64,000 bases of DNA from Exiguobacterium qingdaonense (GCF_018617855.1 NZ_JACSKY010000002.1:62001-126000); one strand, 5' to 3'. Shown: positions 8,835 through 18,414, counted from the first letter of the stretch. Numbers and translations: made by a program. Notes: generated by a model from the letters alone, not told the origin.

Positions 8835-9287
8835 ATGGCTAGTCAAGGTGCACTTAATACGCTAAACAAAGAAGTGGCGAACTATGGGCTGTTGTTCGTG
8901 AAGCTTCATAACTATCACTGGTATATCAATGGTCCTCACTTCTTTACGTACCATGAGAAATTAGAAGAACTATACAACTTAGTGGCAGAGTTATACGATG
9001 ACGTGGCGGAGCGACTTCTTATGAACGACGGGGAACCGTATGCGACGATGAAAGAGTATTTGGAACATTCGACGCTTTCGGAAGGCGACCGTAACGCGGA
9101 GACGGAACAGATGATTAAAGACGTCATCAACGATTTCAAACAAATCCGTCAAGAGATGCAGGATGCAATGGAGAACTTTGAGGACGGGGACGAAGCGATT
9201 GAAGACACCTTCGTCTCGCACATCGAGCGACTTGAGAAAGAGATTTGGATGATGTCTGCCGCACTTGGCAAAAAAACAAAGTTATAA
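8835..9287 (+). CDS. dps: Dps-family ferritin-like protein
   Basis: Dps proteins form dodecamers that oxidise and store iron and protect DNA from peroxide. The 150 residues contain the shared ferroxidase-site signature: His in LHNYHWYINGPHFFTYHEKLE (residues 25-45) and the Glu/Asp pattern of LYDDVAERLL near 53-62. No long basic tail is present, so direct DNA binding is uncertain. AAAGGAGATG precedes the ATG. I looked for a PerR box upstream and did not find a good one. Confidence 0.93.
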   Translation: MASQGALNTLNKEVANYGLLFVKLHNYHWYINGPHFFTYHEKLEELYNLVAELYDDVAERLLMNDGEPYATMKEYLEHSTLSEGDRNAETEQMIKDVINDFKQIRQEMQDAMENFEDGDEAIEDTFVSHIERLEKEIWMMSAALGKKTKL

Positions 9288-9293
9288 CGTGAG

Positions 9294-9322
9294 AATGGTG
9301 CGCCGAGTGGCGCACCATTTTC
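9294..9322. terminator. Bidirectional terminator between dps and the M29 peptidase gene
   Basis: A perfect 11-bp stem (9294-9304 with 9309-9319) with a 4-nt loop, between the convergent genes. The T tracts are short on both sides. Confidence 0.75.
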
Positions 9323-9323
9323 A

Positions 9324-10436
9324 TTATGCTAAGTTTTCTGGATTAAGCGGAAGTAAGGCTTCGATGACAAACCGTCCGTCTTTTCGGATGAGGACGTCGT
9401 CGAACCAAATCTCGCCACCGCCGTAATCCGGACGCTGGATGTTGACGAGGTCCCAGTGTACGGATGAGTCGTTACCGTTATAGGCGTCGTCATACGCTTG
9501 GCCTGGCGTGAAGTGGAAGCTGCCGTCAATCTTCTCATCGAAGAGAATATCCTTCATCGGATGTTGAATGTATGGGTTCACACCGATGGCGAACTCCCCG
9601 ACATAACGCGCACCTTCATCCGTGTTGAATACCTCGTTGATTCGTTCCGTGTCGTTCGCGGTCGCATCAACGATCTTCCCGTCTTTAAACGTCAACTTCA
9701 CATTCTCAAACGTAAAGCCTTGATATGGAGATGGCGTATTGTATGTGATGACACCGTTGACCGAGTCTTTGACCGGTGCTGTGAACACTTCACCGTCCGG
9801 AATGTTCATTTGACCCGAGCACTTGATGGCTGGAATGTCTTGAATAGAGAATGAAAGATCGGTACCAGGTCCTTTCAATGTCACGCGGTCTGTCTCGTTC
9901 ATCAACTCGACTAACGCATCCATCGCGCGGTCCATTTTCTCATAATCGAGCGTACATACGTTGAAATAGAAGTCCTCAAACGCTTCAGTCGATTTTCCTG
10001 CCAGCTGTGCCATCGATGGGGATGGATAACGGAGAACGACCCATTTCGTCCCTTTGACGCGGTCTTCTGTATGCATTTTACCGAGTGTGGCACCTACGAG
10101 CTTTTGTTGTTCACTTGGAACGTCTGACAACTCGTTAATGTTATCACCGGCACGTAAGCCGATGTACGCATCCATCGCCTGCATCTGTTTGCGCTCGATA
10201 TCGGCCATGAGTTCAAGCTGTTCACGACTGGCCCCTGTATACAGCTTACGCAAAATACGGCTCTCTTTTAATAAGACGAACGGATGTCCACCCGCTTCGT
10301 ACGCTTTTTCGACGAGTGCCTCAACGAGTGACTCCTCCACGCCGAAGTTCTCAATCAATACGTTTTCCCCGGGTTGAAGCTTGACGGAATAATTGATTAA
10401 ACCATCTGCTAATTGTGTAATTCTTGGATCTCTCAT
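9324..10436 (-). CDS. ampS: M29 family (AmpS-like) aminopeptidase
   Basis: Predicted cytoplasmic metallo-aminopeptidase of the thermophilic-type M29 family, which removes a broad range of N-terminal residues. The 370 residues have the family pattern: FGVEES near residue 31, the conserved IPDGEVFTAPVKDSVNG stretch near 217, and the C-terminal metal-site region (GNDSSVHWDL) near 323. Start ATG at 10436 with GGGGTGAAC upstream. It is convergent with dps and probably transcribed alone. Confidence 0.93.
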   Translation of the reverse strand: MRDPRITQLADGLINYSVKLQPGENVLIENFGVEESLVEALVEKAYEAGGHPFVLLKESRILRKLYTGASREQLELMADIERKQMQAMDAYIGLRAGDNINELSDVPSEQQKLVGATLGKMHTEDRVKGTKWVVLRYPSPSMAQLAGKSTEAFEDFYFNVCTLDYEKMDRAMDALVELMNETDRVTLKGPGTDLSFSIQDIPAIKCSGQMNIPDGEVFTAPVKDSVNGVITYNTPSPYQGFTFENVKLTFKDGKIVDATANDTERINEVFNTDEGARYVGEFAIGVNPYIQHPMKDILFDEKIDGSFHFTPGQAYDDAYNGNDSSVHWDLVNIQRPDYGGGEIWFDDVLIRKDGRFVIEALLPLNPENLA

Positions 10437-10474
10437 ACGTTCACCCCTAATTTTTTTTATGAATTTCTATTTTA

Positions 10475-10502
10475 GTGTAATCGAAAACATAAAAACGGGT
10501 AA
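10475..10502 (+). promoter_or_regulatory. Weak sigma-B-like promoter upstream of ytxG
   Basis: GTGTAA at 10475-10480 and GGGTAA at 10497-10502, 16 bp apart, approximate the general-stress promoter. B. subtilis ytxGH is stress-induced, which is the main reason to note it. Each half has one mismatch and the spacer is at the long end. Confidence 0.25.
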
Positions 10503-10560
10503 AGGAATAATCAGACCGAATGGCGAAAACGGTTGTAGCAAATCTTTTCAGTCATAATGG

Positions 10561-10569
10561 TGCTATAAT
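10561..10569 (+). promoter_or_regulatory. Extended -10 promoter for ytxGH
   Basis: TGCTATAAT lies 36 bp before the ytxG start, with the same extended -10 as the murC promoter. Confidence 0.6.
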
Positions 10570-10605
10570 GAAACAAGAAACGATTGAATAGGAGGAATGA
10601 ATTGA

Positions 10606-11118
10606 ATGGAGATCACATTAGGAGGGGTCGCTGGTCTGATTGCAGCGCTCGCGTTTGTTGTGCTCGTCATCTTCTTGGCGCGTGTCTTGTCGAATGTAAA
10701 CCGTACACTCGGGAGCGTAGCTAATACGACCGAAAACCTAGAACGCCAGCTCGATGGCATCACGATGGAAGTGACGGCGCTCTTACATAAGACGAACCGT
10801 CTCGTGGACAATGTAGAAGAGAAGACAGAATTGCTCGCACCTGTTGCCCATGCACTCGATGAACTGGGCACATCATTGAACGAGGTGACCGAGTCCGTAC
10901 GTACAGTTTCGACTTCTGTTCACTCTGCTGCTGACGAAAACAAGGAACAGATTGCTCAAGCAGTTCGATGGGGCTCTGTTGCGGTGGAACTCTTCAAAAA
11001 GAACAAACCGGAATCATCGACTTCAAAAGAGCGGCCTCGTCGTCGGACGAGACGAGAAAAGAAAGAAGAAACGCCTGTATCTCCCGATATGATCAATACG
11101 GATGATACAGTCAAATAA
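10606..11118 (+). CDS. ytxG: DUF948 membrane-anchored protein YtxG
   Basis: A 170-residue protein with one N-terminal membrane helix (about residues 7-27). Next comes a long heptad-like region with recurring LDxxTxEVTALLHKTN-type spacing, as in DUF948 proteins, then a basic tail near 140-155. In B. subtilis ytxG is a general-stress gene of unknown biochemical role. An AGGAGGAATGAATTG site precedes the ATG. ytxH follows 28 bp downstream. The ytxJ gene that usually ends this operon is absent. Confidence 0.88.
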   Translation: MEITLGGVAGLIAALAFVVLVIFLARVLSNVNRTLGSVANTTENLERQLDGITMEVTALLHKTNRLVDNVEEKTELLAPVAHALDELGTSLNEVTESVRTVSTSVHSAADENKEQIAQAVRWGSVAVELFKKNKPESSTSKERPRRRTRREKKEETPVSPDMINTDDTVK

Positions 11119-11146
11119 TTTAACTATCATTAGGAGGAACTCACAC

Positions 11147-11695
11147 ATGACAGACCAAAAGCAACCAACTGACCAAAATCAATCAAGTAGTGGATTTTTA
11201 ACGGGTGTCATTTTAGGAGGGATCGTCGGTGCGGCAGTCGCGTTATTGACAGCACCTAAAAGTGGACGAGAAGTTCGAACGTACCTTGACGAGAAGACAT
11301 CACCGTCGCGTGAACGGTTGACCGTCAAGTCGAAAGAGATGCGTGAGAAAGCGGAGCCGGTCGTCGGGGAATGGATCAAAGTGGCTAGTGATAAAGCCGC
11401 TCCCGTCCTCAATATCGTAAAAGACAAGGCACGTGAGGCAGCGGAAGTAAAGCAACAGATGGACGAGGACGATCTTTCGATTGAAGAGGCGATGGAAAAG
11501 GCGGATCAACTTGTCGCCGAAGCGGAATCGGAAGTGAAAGAACAGATGGACCGTGCAACTGAAGAAGAGACGAAGGACTCAACCGATGAGTCGGAGTCAG
11601 ATGATTCGCTTGAAGCACCTGTGAATGAATTACTCGATGATGAGTCGAAAGAAGAACTTAAAGATTTAAAGAAAGACCTTAAAAAAGAAGAATAA
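11147..11695 (+). CDS. ytxH: YtxH domain general-stress protein
   Basis: A 182-residue protein with a short polar start, a Gly-rich hydrophobic segment (residues 17-41, ending in the family signature LLTAPKSGREVR), and a long acidic coiled or disordered tail rich in Glu, Asp and Lys. It is membrane-associated by prediction; its function is unknown. The frame is open from 11102, but AGGAGG at 11132-11137 places the start at the ATG at 11147. Second gene of the ytxGH operon. Confidence 0.88.
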   Translation: MTDQKQPTDQNQSSSGFLTGVILGGIVGAAVALLTAPKSGREVRTYLDEKTSPSRERLTVKSKEMREKAEPVVGEWIKVASDKAAPVLNIVKDKAREAAEVKQQMDEDDLSIEEAMEKADQLVAEAESEVKEQMDRATEEETKDSTDESESDDSLEAPVNELLDDESKEELKDLKKDLKKEE

Positions 11696-11702
11696 CGTAG
11701 AA

Positions 11703-11728
11703 GGGCCGAATGCGTTCGGTCCTTTTTT
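11703..11728 (+). terminator. Terminator after ytxH
   Basis: An 8-bp stem (11703-11710 with 11715-11722) followed by six T residues. Confidence 0.9.
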
Positions 11729-11827
11729 GATGATTTGATGACGTAAAAGGTTTCTTTATGACAAAGCGCACAAAGTTCGATATAATTAGGAATCTGGAAA
11801 GAACGGCTTAGGAATGAGAGGGAAACT

Positions 11828-12919
11828 ATGAGTCCACAAGATCAATTGAATCGATTACGTCGAGAAATGGATGAATTGAACCATGAGATGCTCGACTTGC
11901 TTAGTCGGCGTGGTGCACTTGCCGTCGAAATTGGAAAGATAAAACGTCTTCAAGGCGTCGAACGATATGACCCGGTCCGGGAACGAGAGATGCTTGATTT
12001 CATCGCCTCTTCAAATGAAGGACCGTTTGAAACGTCGCGTCTTCAACATATTTTCAAGGAAGTGTTCAAAGCGTCTGCTGAATTACAGGGAGAAGACCGG
12101 GACAAAACATTGCTCGTTTCTCGCAAGCGGCAACCGGAAGACACAGTAGTTCAGATGAAAGACGTGACGATTGGAAGCGGTCGCCCGCAGTTGATTGCAG
12201 GGCCGTGTGCCGTCGAATCGTTTGAACAAGTGAATGCGGTCGCAGAAAAACTTGCATCTTCGGGTGTCAAAGTCATGCGTGGCGGTGCTTACAAACCGCG
12301 TACATCACCTTATGACTTCCAAGGTTTGGGCTTTGAAGGATTGAAACTGTTGAAAACAGCCGCTGACCGACATGATTTGCGGGTGATCACGGAAATCATG
12401 ACGCCTGGTGCCGTCGAATCGGCAATGCCTTATGTCGATATCATTCAAGTGGGCGCTCGAAACATGCAAAATTTCGACTTGCTAAAAGAAGTTGGAAAAA
12501 CAGACAAGCCGGTCTTGTTGAAGCGTGGATTGTCCGCTACAATCGAAGAGTTCATTTATGCGGCAGAGTACATCATGGCTAGTGGAAACAGTCAAGTCAT
12601 CCTCTGTGAACGCGGGATCCGAACGTATGAGCGTGCTACACGAAATACGTTAGACATTACTGCCGTGCCGATACTGAAGCAAGAAACACACTTGCCTGTC
12701 ATGGTTGACGTCACCCATTCAACGGGGCGTCGCGATTTATTGTTGCCGGCCGCGAAAGCCGCGCTTGCCATCGGAGCAGACGGTGTGATGGTTGAAGTGC
12801 ACCCGAACCCTGCGATTGCACTGTCGGACGCACAACAACAACTTGACTTTGACCAATTCGATCAATTTTTGGAAGGACTGACGATTCAGTTTCCCCAACT
12901 TGATTTGGTGAAAAAGTAA
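11828..12919 (+). CDS. aroA: Bifunctional chorismate mutase / DAHP synthase
   Basis: This fusion starts and feedback-controls aromatic amino-acid synthesis. The N-terminal chorismate mutase (AroQ type, about residues 1-90, with [16 protein letters not shown]) makes prephenate and acts as the allosteric sensor. The C-terminal type I-beta DAHP synthase (about 105-360) condenses phosphoenolpyruvate with erythrose 4-phosphate. The motifs [22 protein letters not shown] and [11 protein letters not shown] are visible. The length of 363 matches B. subtilis AroA. It lies just upstream of ccpA, as in Bacillus, with a hairpin between them. Confidence 0.96.
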   Translation: MSPQDQLNRLRREMDELNHEMLDLLSRRGALAVEIGKIKRLQGVERYDPVREREMLDFIASSNEGPFETSRLQHIFKEVFKASAELQGEDRDKTLLVSRKRQPEDTVVQMKDVTIGSGRPQLIAGPCAVESFEQVNAVAEKLASSGVKVMRGGAYKPRTSPYDFQGLGFEGLKLLKTAADRHDLRVITEIMTPGAVESAMPYVDIIQVGARNMQNFDLLKEVGKTDKPVLLKRGLSATIEEFIYAAEYIMASGNSQVILCERGIRTYERATRNTLDITAVPILKQETHLPVMVDVTHSTGRRDLLLPAAKAALAIGADGVMVEVHPNPAIALSDAQQQLDFDQFDQFLEGLTIQFPQLDLVKK

Positions 12920-12950
12920 GCTTTCCAATTGGAAACGTTTTATATCGCAT

Positions 12951-12992
12951 GAAGACAGGGTAAATGGATGACAGATACCTGTCTTCCTTTTT
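12951..12992 (+). terminator. Terminator between aroA and ccpA
   Basis: A 9-bp stem (12951-12959 with 12978-12986) with an 18-nt loop, then a T-rich tract. Partial read-through into ccpA is possible because no strong promoter is seen after it. Confidence 0.75.
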
Positions 12993-13046
12993 TAAGACGT
13001 TTTATGAAAACTTTTTGAAAATCAGGATTTGTAGGAGGAGTAGTTT

Positions 13047-14060
13047 ATGAATAGTAATAATGTAACGATTTACGACGTTGCTCGAGAAGCCGGGGTGTCG
13101 ATGGCAACGGTTTCCCGTGTCGTCAACGGAAACCCAAACGTCAAACCGACGACACGAAAGAAAGTACAAGATGCGATCGATCGTCTCGGCTATCGCCCGA
13201 ACGCTGTCGCTCGTGGGCTAGCGAGTAAGAAAACGACGACGGTCGGTGTCATCGTACCGGATATCTCGAACATTTTCTTTGCTGACTTGGCGCGAGGTAT
13301 TGAAGACGTGGCGACGATGTATAAATACAACATCATCTTAGGTAACTCGGATTCGAGTCGTGACAAAGAAATCCATTTACTGAATACACTGCTTGGAAAA
13401 CAAGTGGACGGTATCATCTTCATGGGTGGTCGTTTGCACGAGGATCTCGTTGAAGAGTTTAAAAAATCACCGGTGCCAATCGTGCTCGCAGCCACGTTGA
13501 ATCAAGGGTATGACCTCCCTGCGGTCAACATTGATTATGAGCAGGCAGCGTATGATGCAACGCACATGTTGATCAGTCACGGGCATGAACGTGTCGGATT
13601 CATCACAGGACCGCTCGAGCAACAGATCAACGGTGAAAAGAAGTTCGCGGGTTACCGTCGTGCGCTTGAGGACGCGGGCCTTCCATTCCATGAGAACGAT
13701 ATGATTCTTGGAAACTATACGTATGCGTCTGGTCTTGAAGCGATGCAAAAAATGTTGCAACGGGACGATTGTCCGAAAGCAATCTTTGCTGGGACAGATG
13801 AGATGGCTCTAGGGGTCATCCATGCCATTCAAGATGCCGGTTACTCGGTTCCAAACGACTTCGAAGTCGTTGGACACGATAACACGCGTCTCGCAACGAT
13901 GATTCGTCCGAAGTTGACGACGGTCGTCCAACCGATGTATGACATTGGGGCTGTGGCGATGCGTCTGTTGACGAAGATTTTAAATGCAGAAGAAATCGAA
14001 GAGAAGAACGTCGTCTTGCCCCACCGGATCGAGCGTCGTGACTCGCTCCGTCAAGATTAA
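13047..14060 (+). CDS. ccpA: Catabolite control protein A
   Basis: A LacI-family regulator that, with phosphorylated HPr (Ser46-P) as corepressor, binds cre sites and controls carbon metabolism. The 337 residues begin with the DNA-binding helix-turn-helix ([22 protein letters not shown] at about 5-26) and hinge helix ([14 protein letters not shown]), followed by a periplasmic-binding-protein-like core. AGGAGGAG precedes the ATG. It is convergent with acuC. Candidate target sites in this same window stand near acuA, pfkA, citZ, gapB and ackA. Confidence 0.96.
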   Translation: MNSNNVTIYDVAREAGVSMATVSRVVNGNPNVKPTTRKKVQDAIDRLGYRPNAVARGLASKKTTTVGVIVPDISNIFFADLARGIEDVATMYKYNIILGNSDSSRDKEIHLLNTLLGKQVDGIIFMGGRLHEDLVEEFKKSPVPIVLAATLNQGYDLPAVNIDYEQAAYDATHMLISHGHERVGFITGPLEQQINGEKKFAGYRRALEDAGLPFHENDMILGNYTYASGLEAMQKMLQRDDCPKAIFAGTDEMALGVIHAIQDAGYSVPNDFEVVGHDNTRLATMIRPKLTTVVQPMYDIGAVAMRLLTKILNAEEIEEKNVVLPHRIERRDSLRQD

Positions 14061-14061
14061 C

Positions 14062-14108
14062 AATAGCCTCCTCATTCATCAGGTCACACGATGGATGGGG
14101 AGGCTATT
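14062..14108. terminator. Bidirectional terminator between ccpA and acuC
   Basis: A 19-bp stem with two G-U pairs (14062-14080 with 14090-14108) and a 9-nt loop in the 49-bp gap between the convergent genes. Confidence 0.85.
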
Positions 14109-14109
14109 A

Positions 14110-15279
14110 TTATATATAAAGCGATTTTCGATCATTTGAGATAAACGGCCAAAATGCACGTTTCGCCACTTCCCAATTCTTTTCCTCGATTTGTTGGCGA
14201 CGAGGGATGTGGTCAAATGCGTAAAGAGAATCGTCCCAACGTGTAGGGAGTGGTTGATCGGCGACAGAAGACCACTGTTCAATCCATTTTGTCGGAATTT
14301 CTCCGGCATAGGGCGCCTCCCTCGTCAATCCGGCCCACACTTGTGCCCATGCGCGTGGCACGGCTCGATACCAGTCATAACCTCCGCCACCGAGTGCGAC
14401 GAGACGGCCGTCTGTAAATTCATCGGCGAGACGCGAGGCAATCTGGGGAATTTGTTCGAACGTCCGAATCGTCGATGCCAAATGGGTGAGCGGGTCGAAA
14501 GCGTGTGCGTCAGCACCGTTCTGTGTCAAGATGATATCTGGTTTGAACCATTCGCAGGCTTCCCGCAGTACGGTCTCATAGCATTTTAAAAATGAGTCGT
14601 CTTGAGTAAATGCATCGACAGGGACGTTCCAGCTGTAACCGTACCCACTTCCGTTCCCTCGTTCAGTCACCGTGCCGGTACCTGGGAAGAGGTAGCGTCC
14701 TGTCTCGTGAATAGATAATGTCATCACGTCATCATCGTCATAGAACAGCCACTGCACCCCGTCTCCATGATGCGCATCTGTGTCGACATAAAGGACGCGT
14801 GAACCGTATTGCTGTCTGACATGGGCAATGGCGACGGCGGCGTCATTGTATACACAAAACCCGGATGCTTTTCTTTGCATACCGTGATGCAAGCCACCCC
14901 CAACATGGAAGGCACGTTCTGTTTTACCGCTCGCCACAAGATCGAGTGCGTGGATTGTCCCGCCTACAAGTCGGGCCGCACCTTCATGAATTGTCGGAAA
15001 GATTGGGGTATCTTCCGTTCCAAGGCCAAATTTGTTCGCTTTCAACGTGGAGAGTTCTCCGGCTGCTGCGGCTTGGACGGCTTCAATGTAATCACGATCA
15101 TGAACGAGCGCCAACGCTTCGACCGATGCGAGAGGAGGGACGACACATTCAGATTTCGATAGTTTTCCGGACGCGATCAACAGCGAAGTCGTCAGTTCAA
15201 GTCGCAATGGATTGAACGGATGGTCATCGTGGAAACGATAAGATGTCTCGTCCTCGCCAAATATGTAGACCGGTCTCAT
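14110..15279 (-). CDS. acuC: AcuC, histone-deacetylase-family protein deacetylase
   Basis: A zinc-dependent class I deacetylase-fold enzyme of 389 residues. In B. subtilis AcuC removes the acetyl group that AcuA places on acetyl-CoA synthetase, reactivating it. Zinc and catalytic residues are recognisable: paired His in YVDTDAHHGDGVQW near 166-179, HVGGGLHHGM near 125, and a conserved GGGYDWYR near 300. Its ATG overlaps the acuB stop by 4 bp (ATGA), so the two are translationally coupled. Last gene of acuABC, facing ccpA. Confidence 0.95.
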   Translation of the reverse strand: MRPVYIFGEDETSYRFHDDHPFNPLRLELTTSLLIASGKLSKSECVVPPLASVEALALVHDRDYIEAVQAAAAGELSTLKANKFGLGTEDTPIFPTIHEGAARLVGGTIHALDLVASGKTERAFHVGGGLHHGMQRKASGFCVYNDAAVAIAHVRQQYGSRVLYVDTDAHHGDGVQWLFYDDDDVMTLSIHETGRYLFPGTGTVTERGNGSGYGYSWNVPVDAFTQDDSFLKCYETVLREACEWFKPDIILTQNGADAHAFDPLTHLASTIRTFEQIPQIASRLADEFTDGRLVALGGGGYDWYRAVPRAWAQVWAGLTREAPYAGEIPTKWIEQWSSVADQPLPTRWDDSLYAFDHIPRRQQIEEKNWEVAKRAFWPFISNDRKSLYI

Positions 15280-15908
15280 TTCGACATCTCCGGTCCGAGT
15301 ACTTCATATCCTTCTCGTTTTAGCCGCTCGATGATTCGTAGTGGATTCATCGTCTGGACGCGAAAGGAGATAATTCGTTTGTATGGGTCACTCGTAGGAT
15401 GAACGAACACGTTGATGATATTGATGTTTGTTTTTGCGAGTAGGCGAGTCACTTTCTCGAGCGAGCCGGTCGTGTTCTCAACTAAGATTTCGATTTGTGA
15501 GCTCGGCTCAAGTGCTCCTGTCAACTGGACAAAATAGCGCAACAAGTCCGTTTCAGTCAAGACACCGACGAGTTTTCCTTGTTCTACAATCGGCAGACAC
15601 GTCAATCGATTCTCGTAAAACAAGGCGGCTGCATCTTCAAAAAAATCAAAGGGATGCGCCGTCGGTACGTCAGAGCGCATAATACTCGAGATCGGGTTTT
15701 GGAAATCGGCATTCTCACTCTCCGGGTGAAACACGCTCGTTGCCCCACTCATTTCGAATTGACCGACAATCCCTACGACTTGTCGGGCTGGATTCGTCAC
15801 GATCAAATGTCTCACACGATGTTCACGCATGAGCTTTGCGGCGTGAGCGATTGTATTGGTCGGTTGAATCGTCACGACATGTCGATTCATCATCTGTTCG
15901 ATTAGCAT
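15276..15908 (-). CDS. acuB: AcuB, CBS-ACT domain protein
   Basis: A 210-residue regulatory protein with two CBS domains (about residues 1-135, including MLIEQMMNRHVVTI and LVGVLTETDLLRYF) and a C-terminal ACT domain (about 140-205). CBS pairs bind adenosine nucleotides and ACT domains bind small effectors, so AcuB may sense energy or metabolite state for the acetate-use operon; the ligand is unknown. GAGGAGGG precedes the ATG at 15908. It is 12 bp after acuA and overlaps acuC. Confidence 0.93.
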   Translation of the reverse strand: MLIEQMMNRHVVTIQPTNTIAHAAKLMREHRVRHLIVTNPARQVVGIVGQFEMSGATSVFHPESENADFQNPISSIMRSDVPTAHPFDFFEDAAALFYENRLTCLPIVEQGKLVGVLTETDLLRYFVQLTGALEPSSQIEILVENTTGSLEKVTRLLAKTNINIINVFVHPTSDPYKRIISFRVQTMNPLRIIERLKREGYEVLGPEMSK

Positions 15909-15920
15909 GTTTGTCCCTCC

Positions 15921-16550
15921 TCAATCGTACATGAATCGTCGGCGAAGCCGAAGCGAGTCAAAATGATCAATCGTCTCTTGGCGTACATTTTTTCCGATGC
16001 GCGCCATCAAACAGTTTGCGGGATGCGAAGCGATTTCGGGGTCGTCCGTCGGGAAGAAGACGAGTCCTCCATGATTCATCATCTTCTCCATCACTTTGCG
16101 GTAATCCCAAATGGAGAGTCCACTGCCTTTCAAGTCCCAATGCCAATAATATTCCGTCGTCAAAATTAAAAAATCATCCATATGGGGATCCATCATGGAT
16201 ACTTCGAGCAATTGTTTCCCAATCCGCTGCCCGCGAAAGCGAGGGCTCACCTCGATTGCCCCGAGCTCAAGAATATAAGGGTCGTTTCCTTCGCTCCAAC
16301 GCTCATACGGGTCGGGATAGAGATACGTGACATAGCCGACGATGAGATCATCTTGTCTGGCGACGATGATTCTTCCTTCTTTTAATCCGGCAATATCAAC
16401 AAGCGCTTCGTGTTGATCTTCTGGCTCACGAAAAGCTGTCAAACCATCATCGAGACGGTACGTCTGCAACACGTCAGGTGCAACGGGCCCATCAATCGTG
16501 ACTTCCCCTTGTGAGGTTTGCCACGCCTTTGAATGATATTGTTTTTTCAT
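15921..16550 (-). CDS. acuA: AcuA, GNAT protein acetyltransferase
   Basis: A 209-residue GNAT-fold acetyltransferase. In B. subtilis AcuA acetylates the active-site lysine of AcsA and switches it off. The acetyl-CoA loop is visible as RFRGQRIGKQLLE near residues 100-112, preceded by the beta strand LELGAIEVSP. AAAGGTGG lies just upstream of the ATG at 16550. First gene of acuABC, divergent from its target acsA, with a cre-like site over its -10 element. Confidence 0.94.
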   Translation of the reverse strand: MKKQYHSKAWQTSQGEVTIDGPVAPDVLQTYRLDDGLTAFREPEDQHEALVDIAGLKEGRIIVARQDDLIVGYVTYLYPDPYERWSEGNDPYILELGAIEVSPRFRGQRIGKQLLEVSMMDPHMDDFLILTTEYYWHWDLKGSGLSIWDYRKVMEKMMNHGGLVFFPTDDPEIASHPANCLMARIGKNVRQETIDHFDSLRLRRRFMYD

Positions 16551-16575
16551 AGGGTCACCACCTTTTCCACTTCTT

Positions 16576-16590
16576 ATTATAGCGCTTTCA
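16576..16590 (-). promoter_or_regulatory. acuA promoter -10 with overlapping cre-like site
   Basis: On the minus strand TATAAT (16581-16576) is overlapped by TGAAAGCGCTATAA (16590-16577), which fits the cre consensus TGWNANCGNTNWCA at 13 of 14 positions. CcpA bound here would block the promoter, which would account for glucose repression of acuABC. Confidence 0.65.
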
Positions 16591-16632
16591 AGAGGTAAGA
16601 AACATCTGGATTTGATGGAATTGGAAATTCAT

Positions 16633-16660
16633 TGATTTGTCACAATATTAACACTATACT
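16633..16660 (+). promoter_or_regulatory. Promoter for acsA
   Basis: TTGATT at 16633-16638 and TATACT at 16655-16660 with a 16-bp spacer, about 40 bp before the acsA start. The acuA cre-like site lies about 45 bp upstream and could influence this promoter as well. Confidence 0.55.
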
Positions 16661-16699
16661 GAGAGTGATTATACCAATCTGTACAGGGGAGGCGGATCT

Positions 16700-18412
16700 T
16701 TGACGATGGAAAAATTGAGAGCGTTATCAGGGGAACATCAATTAGCGTCGTATGAAGAGGCTTGTCAGTCGTTCGAATGGACACAAGCAGAAACATTGTT
16801 TTCTTGGAATTTGACGGGGAAAGTGAATATGGCATATGAAGCGATCGATCGTCATGCAGAGAGCGAAATGGCGACAAAAGTGGCACTACTCTATTTCGAT
16901 GGGGATCGAGAAGAGCGGTACACGTATGCGGATATGAAGAAAGAGAGCAATCGTTCTGGCAATGTTTTAAAGTCGATTGGTGTAGAGAAAGGCGACCGCG
17001 TCTTTATCTTTATGCCACGCCAGCCAGAACTTTATTTTATTTTGCTCGGTGCGATCAAACTTGGTGCCATCGTAGGCCCATTATTTGAAGCATTCATGGA
17101 ACAGGCGGTACACGACCGGTTGCTCGATTCTGAGGCGAAGGTGATTGTGACGACGAAGGAACTGTTGCCACGCGTCCCGGTCGACCAGTTGCCGCACCTC
17201 GAAACGATTTTACTCGTAGGCGAGGAGATCGAGGAGTCAGGAAAAATACTCGATTACCGTAAATTAGCAAACGAGGCGACGACAGATCTCGATCTGACAT
17301 GGGTCGACCGTGAAGATGGATTGATTTTACACTATACGTCTGGTTCAACAGGGAAACCGAAAGGGGTCCTCCACGTCCATAACGCCATGATTCAGCATAT
17401 GATGACCGGTAAATGGGTACTCGACCTCAAAGCGGATGATGTTTACTGGTGTACGGCTGACCCTGGATGGGTGACAGGAACGAGTTACGGGATTTTTGCA
17501 CCGTTCTTGAATGGGACGACGAACGTCATCGTCGGGGGGCGCTTCAATCCAGAGTTTTGGTACTCGGTCATTGAGCGGTTCGGCGTAACGGTTTGGTATA
17601 GTGCACCGACTGCGTTCCGCATGCTTATGGGCGCGGGGGATGAGGCGTTTGAGTCATATGATTTGTCTTCGCTACGTCATATCTTATCAGTCGGAGAACC
17701 GCTGAACCCGGAAGTGATTCGCTGGGGTCATGAGGCGTTCGGTCGACGCATCCACGATACATGGTGGATGACGGAGACGGGTGCGATGATGATCTGTAAT
17801 TATCCGACGATGGATATTAAACCCGGTTCTATGGGAAAACCGATTCCTGGCTGTGAGGCGGCGATACTAGATGATCGTGGTCAACCCCTCCCACCGCACC
17901 GTATGGGAAACTTAGCGCTAAAGACGCCTTGGCCATCGATGATGCGGAAAATTTGGAAGAACGATACGAAGTACGAGAGCTATTTCTGGGGAGACTGGTA
18001 CGTATCCGGTGACTCTGCTTACATGGATGAAGATGGATACTTTTGGTTCCAGGGACGCGTAGACGATGTCATCATGACTGCGGGGGAACGAGTCGGACCG
18101 TTTGAAGTCGAGAGTCGTCTTGTCGAGCATCCGGCGGTCGCAGAGGCGGGTGTCATCGGGAAACCAGACCCGGTCCGAGGTGAAATCATTAAAGCGTTCA
18201 TCGCGCTTCGAAAAGGCTATGAACCGTCTGCTGAGTTAAAGCAGGAAATCCAACAGTTCGTTCGAGATGGTTTGGCGGCCCATGCGGCCCCTCGTGAAAT
18301 TGAGTTCAAGGACAAGCTTCCAAAGACACGAAGCGGAAAGATTATGCGCCGCGTCCTAAAGGCGTGGGAGTTAAATCTTGAGGCCGGTGACTTATCGACG
18401 ATGGAAGACTGA
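16700..18412 (+). CDS. acsA: Acetyl-CoA synthetase
   Basis: AcsA activates acetate to acetyl-CoA through an acetyl-adenylate, allowing growth on acetate. The 570 residues hold the AMP-forming signature YTSGSTGKPKG near 213-223, the core motif DTWWMTETG near 354, and the acetylation/adenylation lysine in PKTRSGKIMRR near 545. GGGGAGG sits about 7 bp before a TTG start and 13 bp before the in-frame ATG two codons on; spacing favours TTG. Divergent from acuABC, whose products control it by lysine acetylation. Confidence 0.96.
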   Translation: MTMEKLRALSGEHQLASYEEACQSFEWTQAETLFSWNLTGKVNMAYEAIDRHAESEMATKVALLYFDGDREERYTYADMKKESNRSGNVLKSIGVEKGDRVFIFMPRQPELYFILLGAIKLGAIVGPLFEAFMEQAVHDRLLDSEAKVIVTTKELLPRVPVDQLPHLETILLVGEEIEESGKILDYRKLANEATTDLDLTWVDREDGLILHYTSGSTGKPKGVLHVHNAMIQHMMTGKWVLDLKADDVYWCTADPGWVTGTSYGIFAPFLNGTTNVIVGGRFNPEFWYSVIERFGVTVWYSAPTAFRMLMGAGDEAFESYDLSSLRHILSVGEPLNPEVIRWGHEAFGRRIHDTWWMTETGAMMICNYPTMDIKPGSMGKPIPGCEAAILDDRGQPLPPHRMGNLALKTPWPSMMRKIWKNDTKYESYFWGDWYVSGDSAYMDEDGYFWFQGRVDDVIMTAGERVGPFEVESRLVEHPAVAEAGVIGKPDPVRGEIIKAFIALRKGYEPSAELKQEIQQFVRDGLAAHAAPREIEFKDKLPKTRSGKIMRRVLKAWELNLEAGDLSTMED

Positions 18413-18414
18413 AT

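Noticed and set aside
12930-12943. cre-like sequence between aroA and ccpA
   Set aside because: Three mismatches to the consensus on either strand; too weak to claim CcpA autoregulation.
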